Assembly: GCA_964472785.1 (NCBI GenBank)
Contig: CAYYMH010000005.1
Coordinates: 1-64,000 of the forward strand
DNA length: 64,000 nucleotides
Direction: 5' to 3'
Origin: CAYYMH01 sp964472785
GTDB taxonomy: Bacteria; Zhuqueibacterota; Zhuqueibacteria; Thermofontimicrobiales; Thermofontimicrobiaceae
The notes beneath the pieces are model-generated. The model did not search any database and was not told the DNA's origin. It saw only the letters and a program-made list of their open reading frames with translations. This document shows, one piece after another, positions 38,402 through 48,362 of the stretch. Numbering within the stretch: the stretch's first letter is position 1; every line of letters begins with the position of its first letter. Both the position numbers and the translations under genes were made by a program.

Positions 38402-39843
38402 TACTGCCGGATTTTCTGGTAAGTCTGGTGTGATGACCACCACAGGTTCTTCAATCACTCTCATCGATTCCCATTTGCCGCCCAAAAATCGGGAATAAAA
38501 AACAATGCCCAGAACCACAATGTAGCCGGTGAGAAACGCCCACGTAATATAGATACCCCAATTATAGACAACAGTGGCTAAATAAGTCGGAATAATCATA
38601 ACCAACCATGAAAGAATTAAACTTATTTTCATCACAAATTTCGTATCCCCTGCGCCGCGTAGCGCATTCGAGAAAATTATACTCAGCGTGTCGAAAAGAG
38701 AATAAAATGCCACGAAACGCAGCAGAATCAACGTGATATTTTCAATTTCAGCAAAGTACGCCGGATCTGCCTGTGCTGCAAACGGAAGCAAATACAGCTT
38801 CGGTATGATCAGGTAAGTTGCCGCGATTAAACCCATGTACAGCACTATGATATGGAGTGATGAATAGGTACCGTAACGCGCTAAATCCGGACGGTTTTCA
38901 CCCAGGCGCTGACCAACTAAAATTTCAACGGCAATGCCTAATCCGATCATTGGCATAAAGGCGATGGAATTGATGTTGAACGTGATGTTGGAAGCTGCCA
39001 GTGCCACGGTACCAAATTTACCCACCAATAACACGAACATTGAAAATCCAAACAGATCAAGCAGGAAGTGTACTCCATTCGGTAGTCCGAAACGCATAAA
39101 TCGCCTGAACAGGTCAATATCAAATTTTCGGTTTTGAAATGTTTTGTATTTTTTTCTGAATTTCGGTCGCAGCATCATCGAAAAAATGAGAAACGCTGCA
39201 AAATAGTTGGCAATAACCGTTGCGATAGCAGCGCCTTGAATCCCTAATTGTGGAAAATCAAAGTTGCCAAATATCAAAAAGTAATCCACCACAATGTTGA
39301 TCACTGTCGCAGAAAAATTGACCCATAAAATGGTCCACGTTTCACCGCGGCCGCTAAAAAATCCGGATATTGCTGTTAACATGAAAACAGCCGGCGCGCC
39401 AAGGCATAAGATTTCAAAATACTGGATTTCTAAAATTTTGACAGCCGGGTCATGGTCGATTAAATTGAAAATACCTTTGCTAAAAGGAATAAAAACAAAA
39501 AAAAAATTCCTGAAAAAAATGCAAAATAGATTCCCTGCCAAACGACCGGCGAAATTTTTTGATACTGTTTGGCGCCGTAATATTGAGCGACAAAGGGATT
39601 CACGTAAGCCGCCGTTCCGATAAACAGGCACATCATTGTGAATGCCAAAATTCCGGCGGGAACCGAAGCTGCAATTGCTTCAGCAGAATACCACGTGAGA
39701 AACATCCGGTCGATGAAATGCTGTAAGCTGATGGAACTGGTACTCAAAATCAGCGGGATGGCTAATTTCAAGACCTCACGGTAACCACTTTTCGCATGCC
39801 AACGTTTTTTTAAATAATTGATCATATTTAGTTGTCGCTTCAC
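38399..39843 (-). pseudogene. MATE-family efflux transporter, frameshifted in a poly-T run
   Basis: Two overlapping frames together make one MATE transporter of about 480 residues. The first part (start ATG at 39825 or GTG at 39843) runs EVLKLAIPLILSTSSISLQH to WQGIYFAFFSGIFF. The second continues FIPFSKGIFNLIDHDPAVKI to the end, with family features such as GLGIAVEILVGQRLGENRPD and FSNALRGAGDTKFV. The frames meet at a run of ten T in gene sense (A at 39497-39506), where one base appears missing. Twelve membrane segments are expected, exporting drugs or cations with Na+ or H+. The break could be a homopolymer sequencing error, phase variation or real decay. Confidence 0.82.
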
Positions 39844-40231
39844 CAGTTTTCAAAAAATTTAATAATTGATTTTGGTCAAAAAAATTGGTATAATTAAACT
39901 TATAAAGTGTATGAATCGAAAATAAGATTAATTGGTTCATTGATTTCAGAATTTTAAATAAAAATTGCTTTCAAATTATCTGAAGTTTGATACACATAAG
40001 CACTGCAAAAAAATAATTTTATGAATATATGATATTTTCCAAAAATAGCAAGCTATTTTTTGGGATTTAAAGTTTTTGTAGATTCTGATATTATTAAAAC
40101 CAGTTTAAAGATCAATTCCAAACATGTTCTCAAACTTTTAAATTAAGTTCAGAGCATCAGACTCAACGTTTATTGAAAATGTATAACTTTGGTATTGGAA
40201 TTATCCATCAAAAAAATGTCATAACTCAAAG
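39844..40231. other. AT-rich divergent intergenic region
   Basis: 388 bases lie between the divergent MATE and YjjX genes. No gene, hairpin or clear promoter could be picked out. Confidence 0.35.
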
Positions 40232-40762
40232 ATGAAGAAAGTTATTGTTACTTCCGGGAATCCGGTCAAAAGTATTGCTACAAAAAATGCTTTTCAGAGG
40301 ATGTTCCCGGATCAACAATTTAAGATCGAAGCTATTGCCGTAAGCTCATTAGTCAAGGATCAGCCGGCATCCGATGAGGAAACATTGACCGGCGCCCTGA
40401 ATCGGGTGAAAAATGCCAAACAAATCCGCAGTGACGCTAACTACTGGATTGGAATCGAAGGCGGCATTGAGGAACGGGAAGACGGAATGGTTGCCTTTGC
40501 CTGGGTTTTTGTTGAAAATGAAAACGGATTAATCGGTAAAAGCAGGAGCGGGACTTTTTATTTGCCTGACAAAGTCGCGCGGAAAATCCGGGAGGGGATT
40601 GAAATGGGATCTGCTAATGACATCATTTTTGACCTGAAGAATTCGAAGCAAAATTCGGGCGCCATCGGTATCTTGACGGACGATGTGATCGACCGGGTTC
40701 AACTTTATGAACACGCAATAATTTTAGCATTGGTGGCATTTAAAAATGATAACTTGTACTGA
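40232..40762 (+). CDS. yjjX: Inosine/xanthosine triphosphatase (YjjX/DUF84 family)
   Basis: A 176-residue protein that aligns in pattern with YjjX: the opening VIVTSGNPVKSIATKNAF, then SLVKDQPASDEETLTGALNR, the core YWIGIEGGIEE and the end GAIGILTDDVIDRVQLYEHA. It should hydrolyse non-canonical purine triphosphates (ITP, XTP), keeping the nucleotide pool clean. It lies 32 bp before the PIN-PhoH gene on the same strand. Confidence 0.9.
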   Translation: MKKVIVTSGNPVKSIATKNAFQRMFPDQQFKIEAIAVSSLVKDQPASDEETLTGALNRVKNAKQIRSDANYWIGIEGGIEEREDGMVAFAWVFVENENGLIGKSRSGTFYLPDKVARKIREGIEMGSANDIIFDLKNSKQNSGAIGILTDDVIDRVQLYEHAIILALVAFKNDNLY

Positions 40763-40794
40763 ACGAAAATTTGATGATGACGTGTAATTGAAAA

Positions 40795-42153
40795 ATGAAA
40801 AGTAAGAGGTCAATTAAAACGATGGCCAGAAAAAAGAAAAAAATCTTTGTGATTGATACCAATGTGATTCTTCACGACAGTTCATGTATCTACCAGTTTG
40901 AAGAAAATGATGTCATCATTCCGATCACTGTTTTGGAGGAGCTGGATCAATTCAAAAAAGGAAATGAAACGCTCAATTACCACGCCAGAGAGTTCGTGCG
41001 GTCTCTGGACAGTTTGAGCGGAGATAAACTTTTTGACGGTGGTGTGAGAATAAATTCAAAGTCAGGTCGAATTGTGCTGAAATTGGAAAAGGAAATTCAT
41101 CCGGACTTATCTTTGAATTTTACTGCATCCAAAGCAGATCATCAGATTTTGAATATTGCGTATTTTTTAGCCCGGGATAATCAACGGAAAGAAGTGGTGC
41201 TCGTTTCCAAAGATGTCAATCTACGCATGAAAGCAAAATCCATCGGCTTGAAGGCGCAGGACTATAGGACGGATCACGTACCGGATGTGTCAGCGCTGTA
41301 CACCGGATCGAGAATTGAAGAGGATGTGGTTGATGAGATTGTGAACAGCCTGTACACACCTCCGTTTGAATTTGACAGATCGGCATTGACGCTCGAAAAA
41401 GAACTTGAGCCGAACGAATATTTGATTTTGAGAAATCCAAGAAGATCGGCGCTGGCGGTGTTTGATTCTTATTCCCAGAAAATAAAGCGTGTCGACAAAA
41501 ATCAGGTGTACGGAATCACACCCCGGAACGCGGAGCAGACCTTTGCTCTTAACGCTTTATTGAATAAAGAAATCCAACTGGTCTCGATGTCCGGTAAAGC
41601 CGGAACCGGAAAAACGTTACTGGCGTTAGCGTCGGCATTGGAACGGCGCAAAAGTTATCGTCAGATATTTCTTGCCCGCCCTATTGTTCCATTGAGTAAT
41701 AAAGATATCGGTTATTTACCCGGTGATATTTCGTCGAAATTGGATCCGTACATGCAGCCGCTTTACGACAATCTGGGCGTGATTCAAAATCAATTCCGGG
41801 AATCGGATGTGAAACACAAGCGGATCAAAGAATTACTCAGTGAGGAAAAGCTGGTGATCGCACCGTTGGCTTATATTCGCGGGCGAAGTCTGGTTGATGT
41901 ATTTTTTATCGTGGATGAAGCTCAAAATTTAACACCGCACGAAGTAAAAACCATTATCACTCGCGCTGGCGAAGGCACGAAAATGGTATTCACCGGTGAT
42001 ATTTTTCAGATCGATCATCCCTATTTGGACAGTCAGTCGAACGGATTGAGTTATCTGATCGAGAAAATGCACGGTCAGAGAATTTATGCACATATTAATT
42101 TGACAAGAGGAGAACGCTCGGAATTGGCTGAATTGGCGAGTGATTTGTTGTAG
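40795..42153 (+). CDS. PIN-domain PhoH-family ATPase
   Basis: A 452-residue fusion. An N-terminal PIN ribonuclease-like domain (about 15-150) has FVIDTNVILHDS, the ITVLEELDQFK acidic residue and LVSKDVNLRMKA. A C-terminal PhoH ATPase (about 235-450) has Walker A SGKAGTGKT, FLARPIVPLSNKDIGYLPGD and Walker B FFIVDEAQN. Such PIN-PhoH proteins are thought to be RNA helicases with ribonuclease activity. The start at 40795 is uncertain: ATG at 40822 (MARKKKK) is equally possible, and neither has a strong ribosome-binding site. A terminator follows. Confidence 0.9.
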   Translation: MKSKRSIKTMARKKKKIFVIDTNVILHDSSCIYQFEENDVIIPITVLEELDQFKKGNETLNYHAREFVRSLDSLSGDKLFDGGVRINSKSGRIVLKLEKEIHPDLSLNFTASKADHQILNIAYFLARDNQRKEVVLVSKDVNLRMKAKSIGLKAQDYRTDHVPDVSALYTGSRIEEDVVDEIVNSLYTPPFEFDRSALTLEKELEPNEYLILRNPRRSALAVFDSYSQKIKRVDKNQVYGITPRNAEQTFALNALLNKEIQLVSMSGKAGTGKTLLALASALERRKSYRQIFLARPIVPLSNKDIGYLPGDISSKLDPYMQPLYDNLGVIQNQFRESDVKHKRIKELLSEEKLVIAPLAYIRGRSLVDVFFIVDEAQNLTPHEVKTIITRAGEGTKMVFTGDIFQIDHPYLDSQSNGLSYLIEKMHGQRIYAHINLTRGERSELAELASDLL

Positions 42154-42177
42154 AAATAAACCTAAAACCGTCAAAAT

Positions 42178-42219
42178 AAAAAGGGCTGTACATTTTTTCA
42201 AAAACGACAGCCCTTTTTA
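42178..42219. terminator. Bidirectional terminator between convergent genes
   Basis: AAAAAGGGCTGT pairs exactly with ACAGCCCTTTTT around a 17-base loop, with A/T runs on both sides. It serves the PIN-PhoH gene on the plus strand and the outer-membrane gene on the minus strand. Confidence 0.9.
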
Positions 42220-42234
42220 TAATATTTATAAAAT

Positions 42235-43056
42235 TTAGAATGATAAACCGTAACCTAACATAATCTGAAAATCGGGAGCGCCATCATCTAAACCAAGTCC
42301 CAAAGCGCCACGAACTCTGCCATTGCCAACCAGATAGTCAGCACCAGCACTTAACATCATATAATCCATATCTGTTTTCATGACTAATTCACCAACGGCA
42401 TTTAACTGTTCATTCACGGGGTAAATACCACCGACGCCGAGTTGCAGGTAGTTTTCACGATCGGATTCTGTTTTTTCAACTGCTTCAACATCCCAAGGAT
42501 TCGGCCCTGTTTGTTCATATTCGACGGTTGTCGTTGTGACTTCGTAAAAGACCAAACCAACGTTTCCGGTCAGGACGATACCGCCTTCGAGTGCATAACG
42601 GACCGCACCAAAACCGCCAAAATTCAAATTACTCTGACCAATTTTTTCTTCGCCAATTGGCAATGTAATTAAACCACCCGCTGAAAAACTGAGTTGCTCA
42701 TTGCTGGTGATATTATAGCGACCATAAACGCCAAGATCAGTGAGACCGGATTCACTTTCATCATTATCGCCAACTTCTGTGGACATGTTTAAGAATCCCA
42801 ATGAGGCGCCAACCTCAATTTGTTCGTTAATTGGGTAGCCACCCTTGGCGCCAATTAAAAGTGAGCTAAAGCTAACATCACCATGACTTGTGGTCGAATA
42901 ATCCAGACCGGGTTCAACATACATTGTCTTGGCTATCGGGGCATCAAAAAAGTAAGATTGAAATAATCTGACGCCGCTGACATCTTGCGCTAAAACCGGA
43001 TAAGAAGAAATCAGTAATACCAATAAAAAAGCAAAAGTGAGTTTAAGATGTTTCAT
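42235..43056 (-). CDS. Outer-membrane beta-barrel protein
   Basis: A 273-residue protein: signal peptide MKHLKLTFAFLLVLLISSYP cleaved near VLAQ, then repeated amphipathic strands (FGAVRYALEGGIVLTGNVGLVFYEV, NYLQLGVGGIYPV), ending MLGYGLSF with a C-terminal Phe. It is a porin-like or autotransported-style barrel of unknown substrate. The start at 43056 is chosen because GGAGG sits 9 bases upstream; an in-frame start 15 bases earlier lacks this. Confidence 0.75.
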   Translation of the reverse strand: MKHLKLTFAFLLVLLISSYPVLAQDVSGVRLFQSYFFDAPIAKTMYVEPGLDYSTTSHGDVSFSSLLIGAKGGYPINEQIEVGASLGFLNMSTEVGDNDESESGLTDLGVYGRYNITSNEQLSFSAGGLITLPIGEEKIGQSNLNFGGFGAVRYALEGGIVLTGNVGLVFYEVTTTTVEYEQTGPNPWDVEAVEKTESDRENYLQLGVGGIYPVNEQLNAVGELVMKTDMDYMMLSAGADYLVGNGRVRGALGLGLDDGAPDFQIMLGYGLSF

Positions 43057-43341
43057 TCGTCGTTCCTCCAATTTGTTTTAATTTTAATTATGATTTTAAT
43101 TTTGCAAAATATATACAAGAAAATTCAAAATGTCAAGTAATATTTAAAATAAATTAAATAATTTTAAATATGCCAGTTAGTAGATTAATGAATCAAGAAT
43201 CGTTCAATTTAAAACAGTTACACTTTAGACGACACCTCTTTATTATAATTATTTTAGATGTTAAGACTGTTCAAAAGATTCATATTTGCAAATGGACTCG
43301 TTTCACTTTCTTATTCATTTAAATCTCTTGTGTTTGATTTT

Positions 43342-46300
43342 TTAAGAAACTTCTTGATTTAATTGGTTCCTGATAGATATTCTTTTCCAAAGAGTATAAA
43401 TAACCGGAATAATGATCAACGTTAAAATAGTTGAGCTGATCAAGCCGCCAACCATCGGCGCTGCGATTCTTTTCATTACCTGGGAACCTGTGCCAGTTCC
43501 TATCATAATGGGTAAAAGTCCGATGAGAGTGGTTGCCACGGTCATTAGTTTTGGACGGACACGTTCAACAGCTCCTTCAGTTATTGCCTGTTTTAAATCA
43601 TTCCAACTATTCATTTTTCCTTCAGTAAGATACCGATTGAAAGCCTCGTCCAAATAGACCAACATGACTACGCCGGTTTCAGCAGCCAGTCCGGCTAAAG
43701 CAATAAAGCCAACGACAACGGCGACACTTAGATTGTATCCGCTGAAAAACATTAACCAGACACCACCAATTAAGGAGAAAGGCAGGGATAGCATCACAAT
43801 CAAGCTTTCCGTAAAATTTTTGAAGTGAAAATATAACAGCAGAAAGATAATTAATAGTGTTAAAGGAACAACAAGGCTTAATCGCTTTGCGGCTCGCTGC
43901 ATGTATTCGTACTGACCCGACCAGACAATGCTATAACCGGCAGGTAAATTCACTTGATCGTAAACGATTTTTTTCGCTCTTTCAACATAAGTGCCCACAT
44001 CAATATCTTTCAAATCCACAAAAATCCAGGCAGTCCGGCGGGCATTTTCACTTTTTATCGCTGCTGGCCCTTTGTGAATTATTATCTCAGTGACCTGGTT
44101 TATTGGAATGTGCGCGCCTGTGGGGGTGGAAATCAAAACACGCTTTAAGTCCGACAGATTATCCCGCAGTTCACGAGAATAACGAATATTTACCGGATAA
44201 CGTTCAAGGCCTTCTACTGTGGACGTGATATTCATGCCGCCGATTGCGGACATGATCACATCCTGGACATCACCTACCGTTAAGCCATAACGCGCAGCTT
44301 CCTTGCGTTTTATTTTAAAATCGAAATAATTTCCACCGGTTACTCGTTCGGAATAAACTGAAAGCGTGCCGGGAATTTTCCGAACCACAGCTTCTATCCG
44401 CTGTCCCAACTCACTCAAAGTATCCAGGTTGGCGCCCATGAGCTTTATGCCAACCGGAGTTTTTATGCCTGTCGAAAGCATATCAATTCGCGTTTTAATC
44501 GGCATTGTCCAGGCATTTGTCAGTCCGGGGAACTGAATGGCGGCATCGAGTTCTTCGATTAATTTTTCCATCGTCATTCCGGGGCGCCACGCTTCCTTAT
44601 CTTTCAACATGATGGTCGTTTCGATCATCGTCAAAGGCGCCGGATCAGTTGCTGTCTCTGCCCGTCCGATTTTTCCGAATACATGTTTGACCTCCGGAAA
44701 ACTCTTGATAATTTTATCGGTTTGCTGTAATAATTCCTTTGCCTTGGTTATTGATATTCCCGGGTAAGTTGTCGGCATATACAGCAAATCACCCTCATTT
44801 AGAGGCGGCATAAATTCAGAACCCAATTTTGAATAGGGGATAAGTGTCAAAATTAAAATAAGTATGGCGATCCCGATCGTCAACCAGCGGAACTTCAAAA
44901 CAAATTTGATCAGGGGACGATAAATTTTAATGAAAAATCGGCTCAGCGGATTTTTCTGTTCACTCCGAATTTTACCCCGAACAAAAAAGAACATCAGTAC
45001 CGGAATGACGGTAATTGCTAAAATTGATGATGCGGCCATGGCAAAAGTTTTGGTGTAAGCGAGGGGGCTGAATAATCGTCCTTCCTGTGCTTGCAAGCTA
45101 AAAACCGGCAAGAACGAAACTGTTATGATAACTAATGAATAAAACAATGCCGGACCAACTTCCTTTGCTGATCGAATGACCAGTTGCTGATGATTTATCG
45201 TCCGTCCATTTGGTTTTTCGCGCTCAATGTGTTTATGCGCATTCTCCACCATCACAACCGACGCATCCACCATCACGCCGATGGCAATCGCAATACCTCC
45301 CAGGGACATGATATTTGCATTGATATCCAGCAAATACATCACAATGAACGAAAGTAAAATACCAACCGGCAAAGTAAAAATGGCGACTAATGCGCTTCTG
45401 AAATGAAGCAGGAAAATTATGGTGATGAGTGCCACTGCTATCATTTCCTCAAGTAATTTTTCCTTCAAAGTATCAATCGCCCTTAAGATGAGTGACGAAC
45501 GATCATAGGCTGTCTTGATCTTCACACCGTCCGGTAGCCCTTGTTCTAATTCATCTAATTTCTCTTTTACACGATCAATTACTTGAAGGGCATTTTCGCC
45601 ATAGCGCATGATAATGATGCCTCCAACTGTCTCTCCCTCTCCGTTCCACTCGGCGATGCCTCTTCTCAATTCGGGTCCGATGTGGATGTTAGCCACCTGT
45701 TTTAAGTACACAGGTGTGCCGTCAGCATCGACTCCCAAAGGCACGGATTCCAAATCGCTGATTGATTTGATATAACCCAAACCACGCACCATAAATTCAG
45801 TTTCTCCCATTTCCAACAGTCGTCCGCCAACATCGTTGTTGCTTCGCTTTATCTCTCGAATGACTTTCTGAATCGGAATGTGATAAGCTGCTAATTTATT
45901 CGGATCGACTTCAACTTGATATTGTTTAACAAATCCGCCAACAGAAGCGACCTCAGCGACCCCGGGCAATGCAGAAAGTTCATATTTCAGATACCAATCC
46001 TGGATTGAGCGTAACTCTGCCAGATCGTATTGATCTCCGCCATCCAGAATATATTCGTAAACCCAACCCACACCTGTGGCATCCGGTCCCAGTTGCGGAA
46101 CGACGTTATTCGGAAGTCTGTTTGCAACATAATTCAGATATTCCAGAACCCGGCTGCGCGCCCAGTACATATCGGTTCCGTCCTCGAAAATAATGTAGAC
46201 CATAGAAAAACCGAAGAAAGAAAAACCTCTGACCACTTTGGCGTAAGGCACGGATAGCATTGCTGTAGTCAGCGGATAGGTTATCTGGTCTTCCACTACT

Positions 46301-46476
46301 TGTGGCGCCTGACCCGGATATTTCGTTATGACGATAACCTGAACGTCAGATAAATCCGGGATCGCATCCAGGGGAATGTTATTCATTGCCAGTATTCCGC
46401 CGATGATTCCAATAATAGTGAACAGAATTACCAGGAATTTATTTTTTACCGACCATTCAATTATTTTTTCAATCAT
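43342..46476 (-). CDS. cusA: CusA/CzcA-type RND heavy-metal efflux pump
   Basis: A 1044-residue inner-membrane proton-driven pump of the heavy-metal RND class. It has the conserved start (IIEWSVKNKFLVILFTII), NIPLDAIPDLSDVQVIV, the TM4 acidic block GVMVDASVVMVENAHK, and twelve membrane helices split in two halves of six by large periplasmic loops. It exports monovalent (Cu, Ag) or divalent metal ions through the CusB-like adaptor and the TolC-like channel encoded just upstream. The DASVVMVENAHKHIE motif and HMBD-containing adaptor favour copper/silver. The start at 46476 (AAGGGA upstream) replaces a TTG two codons earlier. It is the last gene of the operon, 27 bp after the adaptor. Confidence 0.93.
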   Translation of the reverse strand: MIEKIIEWSVKNKFLVILFTIIGIIGGILAMNNIPLDAIPDLSDVQVIVITKYPGQAPQVVEDQITYPLTTAMLSVPYAKVVRGFSFFGFSMVYIIFEDGTDMYWARSRVLEYLNYVANRLPNNVVPQLGPDATGVGWVYEYILDGGDQYDLAELRSIQDWYLKYELSALPGVAEVASVGGFVKQYQVEVDPNKLAAYHIPIQKVIREIKRSNNDVGGRLLEMGETEFMVRGLGYIKSISDLESVPLGVDADGTPVYLKQVANIHIGPELRRGIAEWNGEGETVGGIIIMRYGENALQVIDRVKEKLDELEQGLPDGVKIKTAYDRSSLILRAIDTLKEKLLEEMIAVALITIIFLLHFRSALVAIFTLPVGILLSFIVMYLLDINANIMSLGGIAIAIGVMVDASVVMVENAHKHIEREKPNGRTINHQQLVIRSAKEVGPALFYSLVIITVSFLPVFSLQAQEGRLFSPLAYTKTFAMAASSILAITVIPVLMFFFVRGKIRSEQKNPLSRFFIKIYRPLIKFVLKFRWLTIGIAILILILTLIPYSKLGSEFMPPLNEGDLLYMPTTYPGISITKAKELLQQTDKIIKSFPEVKHVFGKIGRAETATDPAPLTMIETTIMLKDKEAWRPGMTMEKLIEELDAAIQFPGLTNAWTMPIKTRIDMLSTGIKTPVGIKLMGANLDTLSELGQRIEAVVRKIPGTLSVYSERVTGGNYFDFKIKRKEAARYGLTVGDVQDVIMSAIGGMNITSTVEGLERYPVNIRYSRELRDNLSDLKRVLISTPTGAHIPINQVTEIIIHKGPAAIKSENARRTAWIFVDLKDIDVGTYVERAKKIVYDQVNLPAGYSIVWSGQYEYMQRAAKRLSLVVPLTLLIIFLLLYFHFKNFTESLIVMLSLPFSLIGGVWLMFFSGYNLSVAVVVGFIALAGLAAETGVVMLVYLDEAFNRYLTEGKMNSWNDLKQAITEGAVERVRPKLMTVATTLIGLLPIMIGTGTGSQVMKRIAAPMVGGLISSTILTLIIIPVIYTLWKRISIRNQLNQEVS

Positions 46477-46503
46477 TGCCAATCCCTTAATATATTTTTC
46501 AAG

Positions 46504-48305
46504 TTATTTTGCAGATTTTTCTACCAACTTCATATCGCAGATAAAACACCTGTCTTCCGGATCATCNNNNNNNNNNNNNNNNNNNNNNNNNNNNNNNNNN
46601 NNNNNNNNNNNNNNNNNNNNNNNNNNNNNNNNNNNNNNNNNNNNNNNNNNNNNNNNNNNNNNNNNNCAGATTTTTCTACCAACTTCATATCGCAGATAAA
46701 ACACCTGTCTTCCGGATCATCTGTGACAAATTCCGGATGCATGGGACACGTGTAAAGAGATTTAGTTTCATGAGAATGTTCTGATTCTTGAGGCTGTTGC
46801 TCCGATTCCTCCGGTTTCATTTCATGTTCATTATGCTCATGTTTTTCAATCTGATTTTCGTCATTACTATCTCCAACTCCTTCACTCATCTGCTTTTTCG
46901 CATCCAACATTTTTTTAATTGCCTCCTGAGCATTGCTCTCCGAATCCAACAAGAACTGTCCCGAAGTGACAATATGTTCACCTTCAAACAGACCGGAAAT
47001 CACTTTAACCAATCCTTGTTCACCTTCCGCACCGATTTTGATTTCCCTTGGTTCAAACTTGCCTTGATCTCTTTGCACAAAAACGAGATTCCGTTTACCG
47101 GTACGGATAACAGACTCGCTGGGAATGACTAATGTTTGCGAATCAATTCTGGCCTCGATGGTGATATCTGTATACATGTCCGGTTTCAATTCCAAATGTG
47201 GATTTGGAAATTCAAGACGGACTTTTAAAGTGCGAGTTTTATCGTTCAGGTAGGGATAGATAAAAACGACTTTTCCACGATAAGTTTTGCCGGGGATATA
47301 AGATAACTCCATGGTAGCCGGCTGATTCAACTCAATCCATGGAACTTCATACTCGTAAACATTCACATCAACCCAGACCGAAGATAAATTCGCGATCTGA
47401 TACAAATTCATCCCTTCTTTGATAAATGTTCCTTCAACAGCATTTTTATGAACGACGATTCCGGACGAGGGCGCCACCAATGTCATGGTTTTCGTAATTG
47501 ATCCACGTTGTTCTATTTTTTCAATGTCTTCAGTCGGGATATCCCAGTTTTCCAACCGATGACGAGTTGAATTTAACAAAGATTCCGCACTCTGCTGTAT
47601 ATCCTCAAATGGACTGTTTTTTAATTGATTTAGATTGTTAATTGCCAGTAGATATTCCTGTTGAGCCGAAACAAGTTCCGGGGAATAAATTGCCAACATA
47701 GGTTGACCTTTTTCAACATATTGACCTGTAAAATTTACAACTAAATCTTCGATCCAGCCCGAAATTTTGGAATTCACCGCGTGAAGCTTTTGTTCATTAT
47801 AAGTAATGGTACCTACAGTTCGTATCTTTTTTGTCAAATCCTTGCGTTCAACGATTGTGGTTCGAATTCCCATATTTTGGACAGTTGTGGGATCGATCAA
47901 AATATTACCAGCGCCGATACCTTCTTTACCTTCGTAAACTGGCACCAGATCCATTCCCATGGGAGATTTTCCCGGTTTATCCGAAATATAGGTTGGATCC
48001 ATTGGAGCACGCCAGTAAAGTATCTCACCCTTTTCTTGTTTTACATCTTCTTTGTCTGATTGAGTTTGAGATGAATTTTTAATCGGTGTTAATTTCATCC
48101 CACAAATCGGACAATTGCCCGGTTCATCGGAAATAACATCCGGGTGCATTCCACATGAATAAAGTTGTTTGTGTTGTTGATCTTCAATTTTATCACCTGG
48201 AATGGAATTATTATCCGCATTCAGGAAATACATAATGGATCCACCGAGGATTAATCCCAAAAAAAGTACAGATAATATGATATAAATGTTTTTAGTTGAA
48301 AGCAT
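46504..48305 (-). CDS. cusB: CusB-type RND efflux periplasmic adaptor with three metal-binding motifs (interrupted by Ns)
   Basis: A membrane-fusion adaptor. It has an N-terminal anchor (NIYIILSVLFLGLILGGSIM), a heavy-metal-binding domain (YSCGMHPDVISDEPGNCPIC), a degenerate second one (YWRAPMDPTYISDKPGKSPM), the barrel-sandwich and helical hairpin (SGWIEDLVVNFTGQYVEKGQ), then a His-rich linker and a third C-terminal motif (YTCPMHPEFVTDDPEDRCFI). The 100-N gap at 46567-46666 falls in the last motif. The sequence on its two sides is the same 56 bases, so closing it leaves the protein ending CDMKLVEKSAK with stop at 46504. The start at 48305 has GGAGG upstream. It links pump to outer-membrane channel and probably hands metal on. 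Confidence 0.88.
46567..46666. other. Assembly gap of 100 Ns
   Basis: Exactly one hundred Ns, a placeholder length. The 56 bases before the gap (46511-46566) recur exactly after it (46667-46722), so the gap probably joins two contigs that overlap and hides no unknown sequence. Confidence 0.9.
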
Positions 48306-48362
48306 TTGTAAACCTCCGTAAAATTTCAAATTTATAATTATGTATCCAATAGAATCAACACA

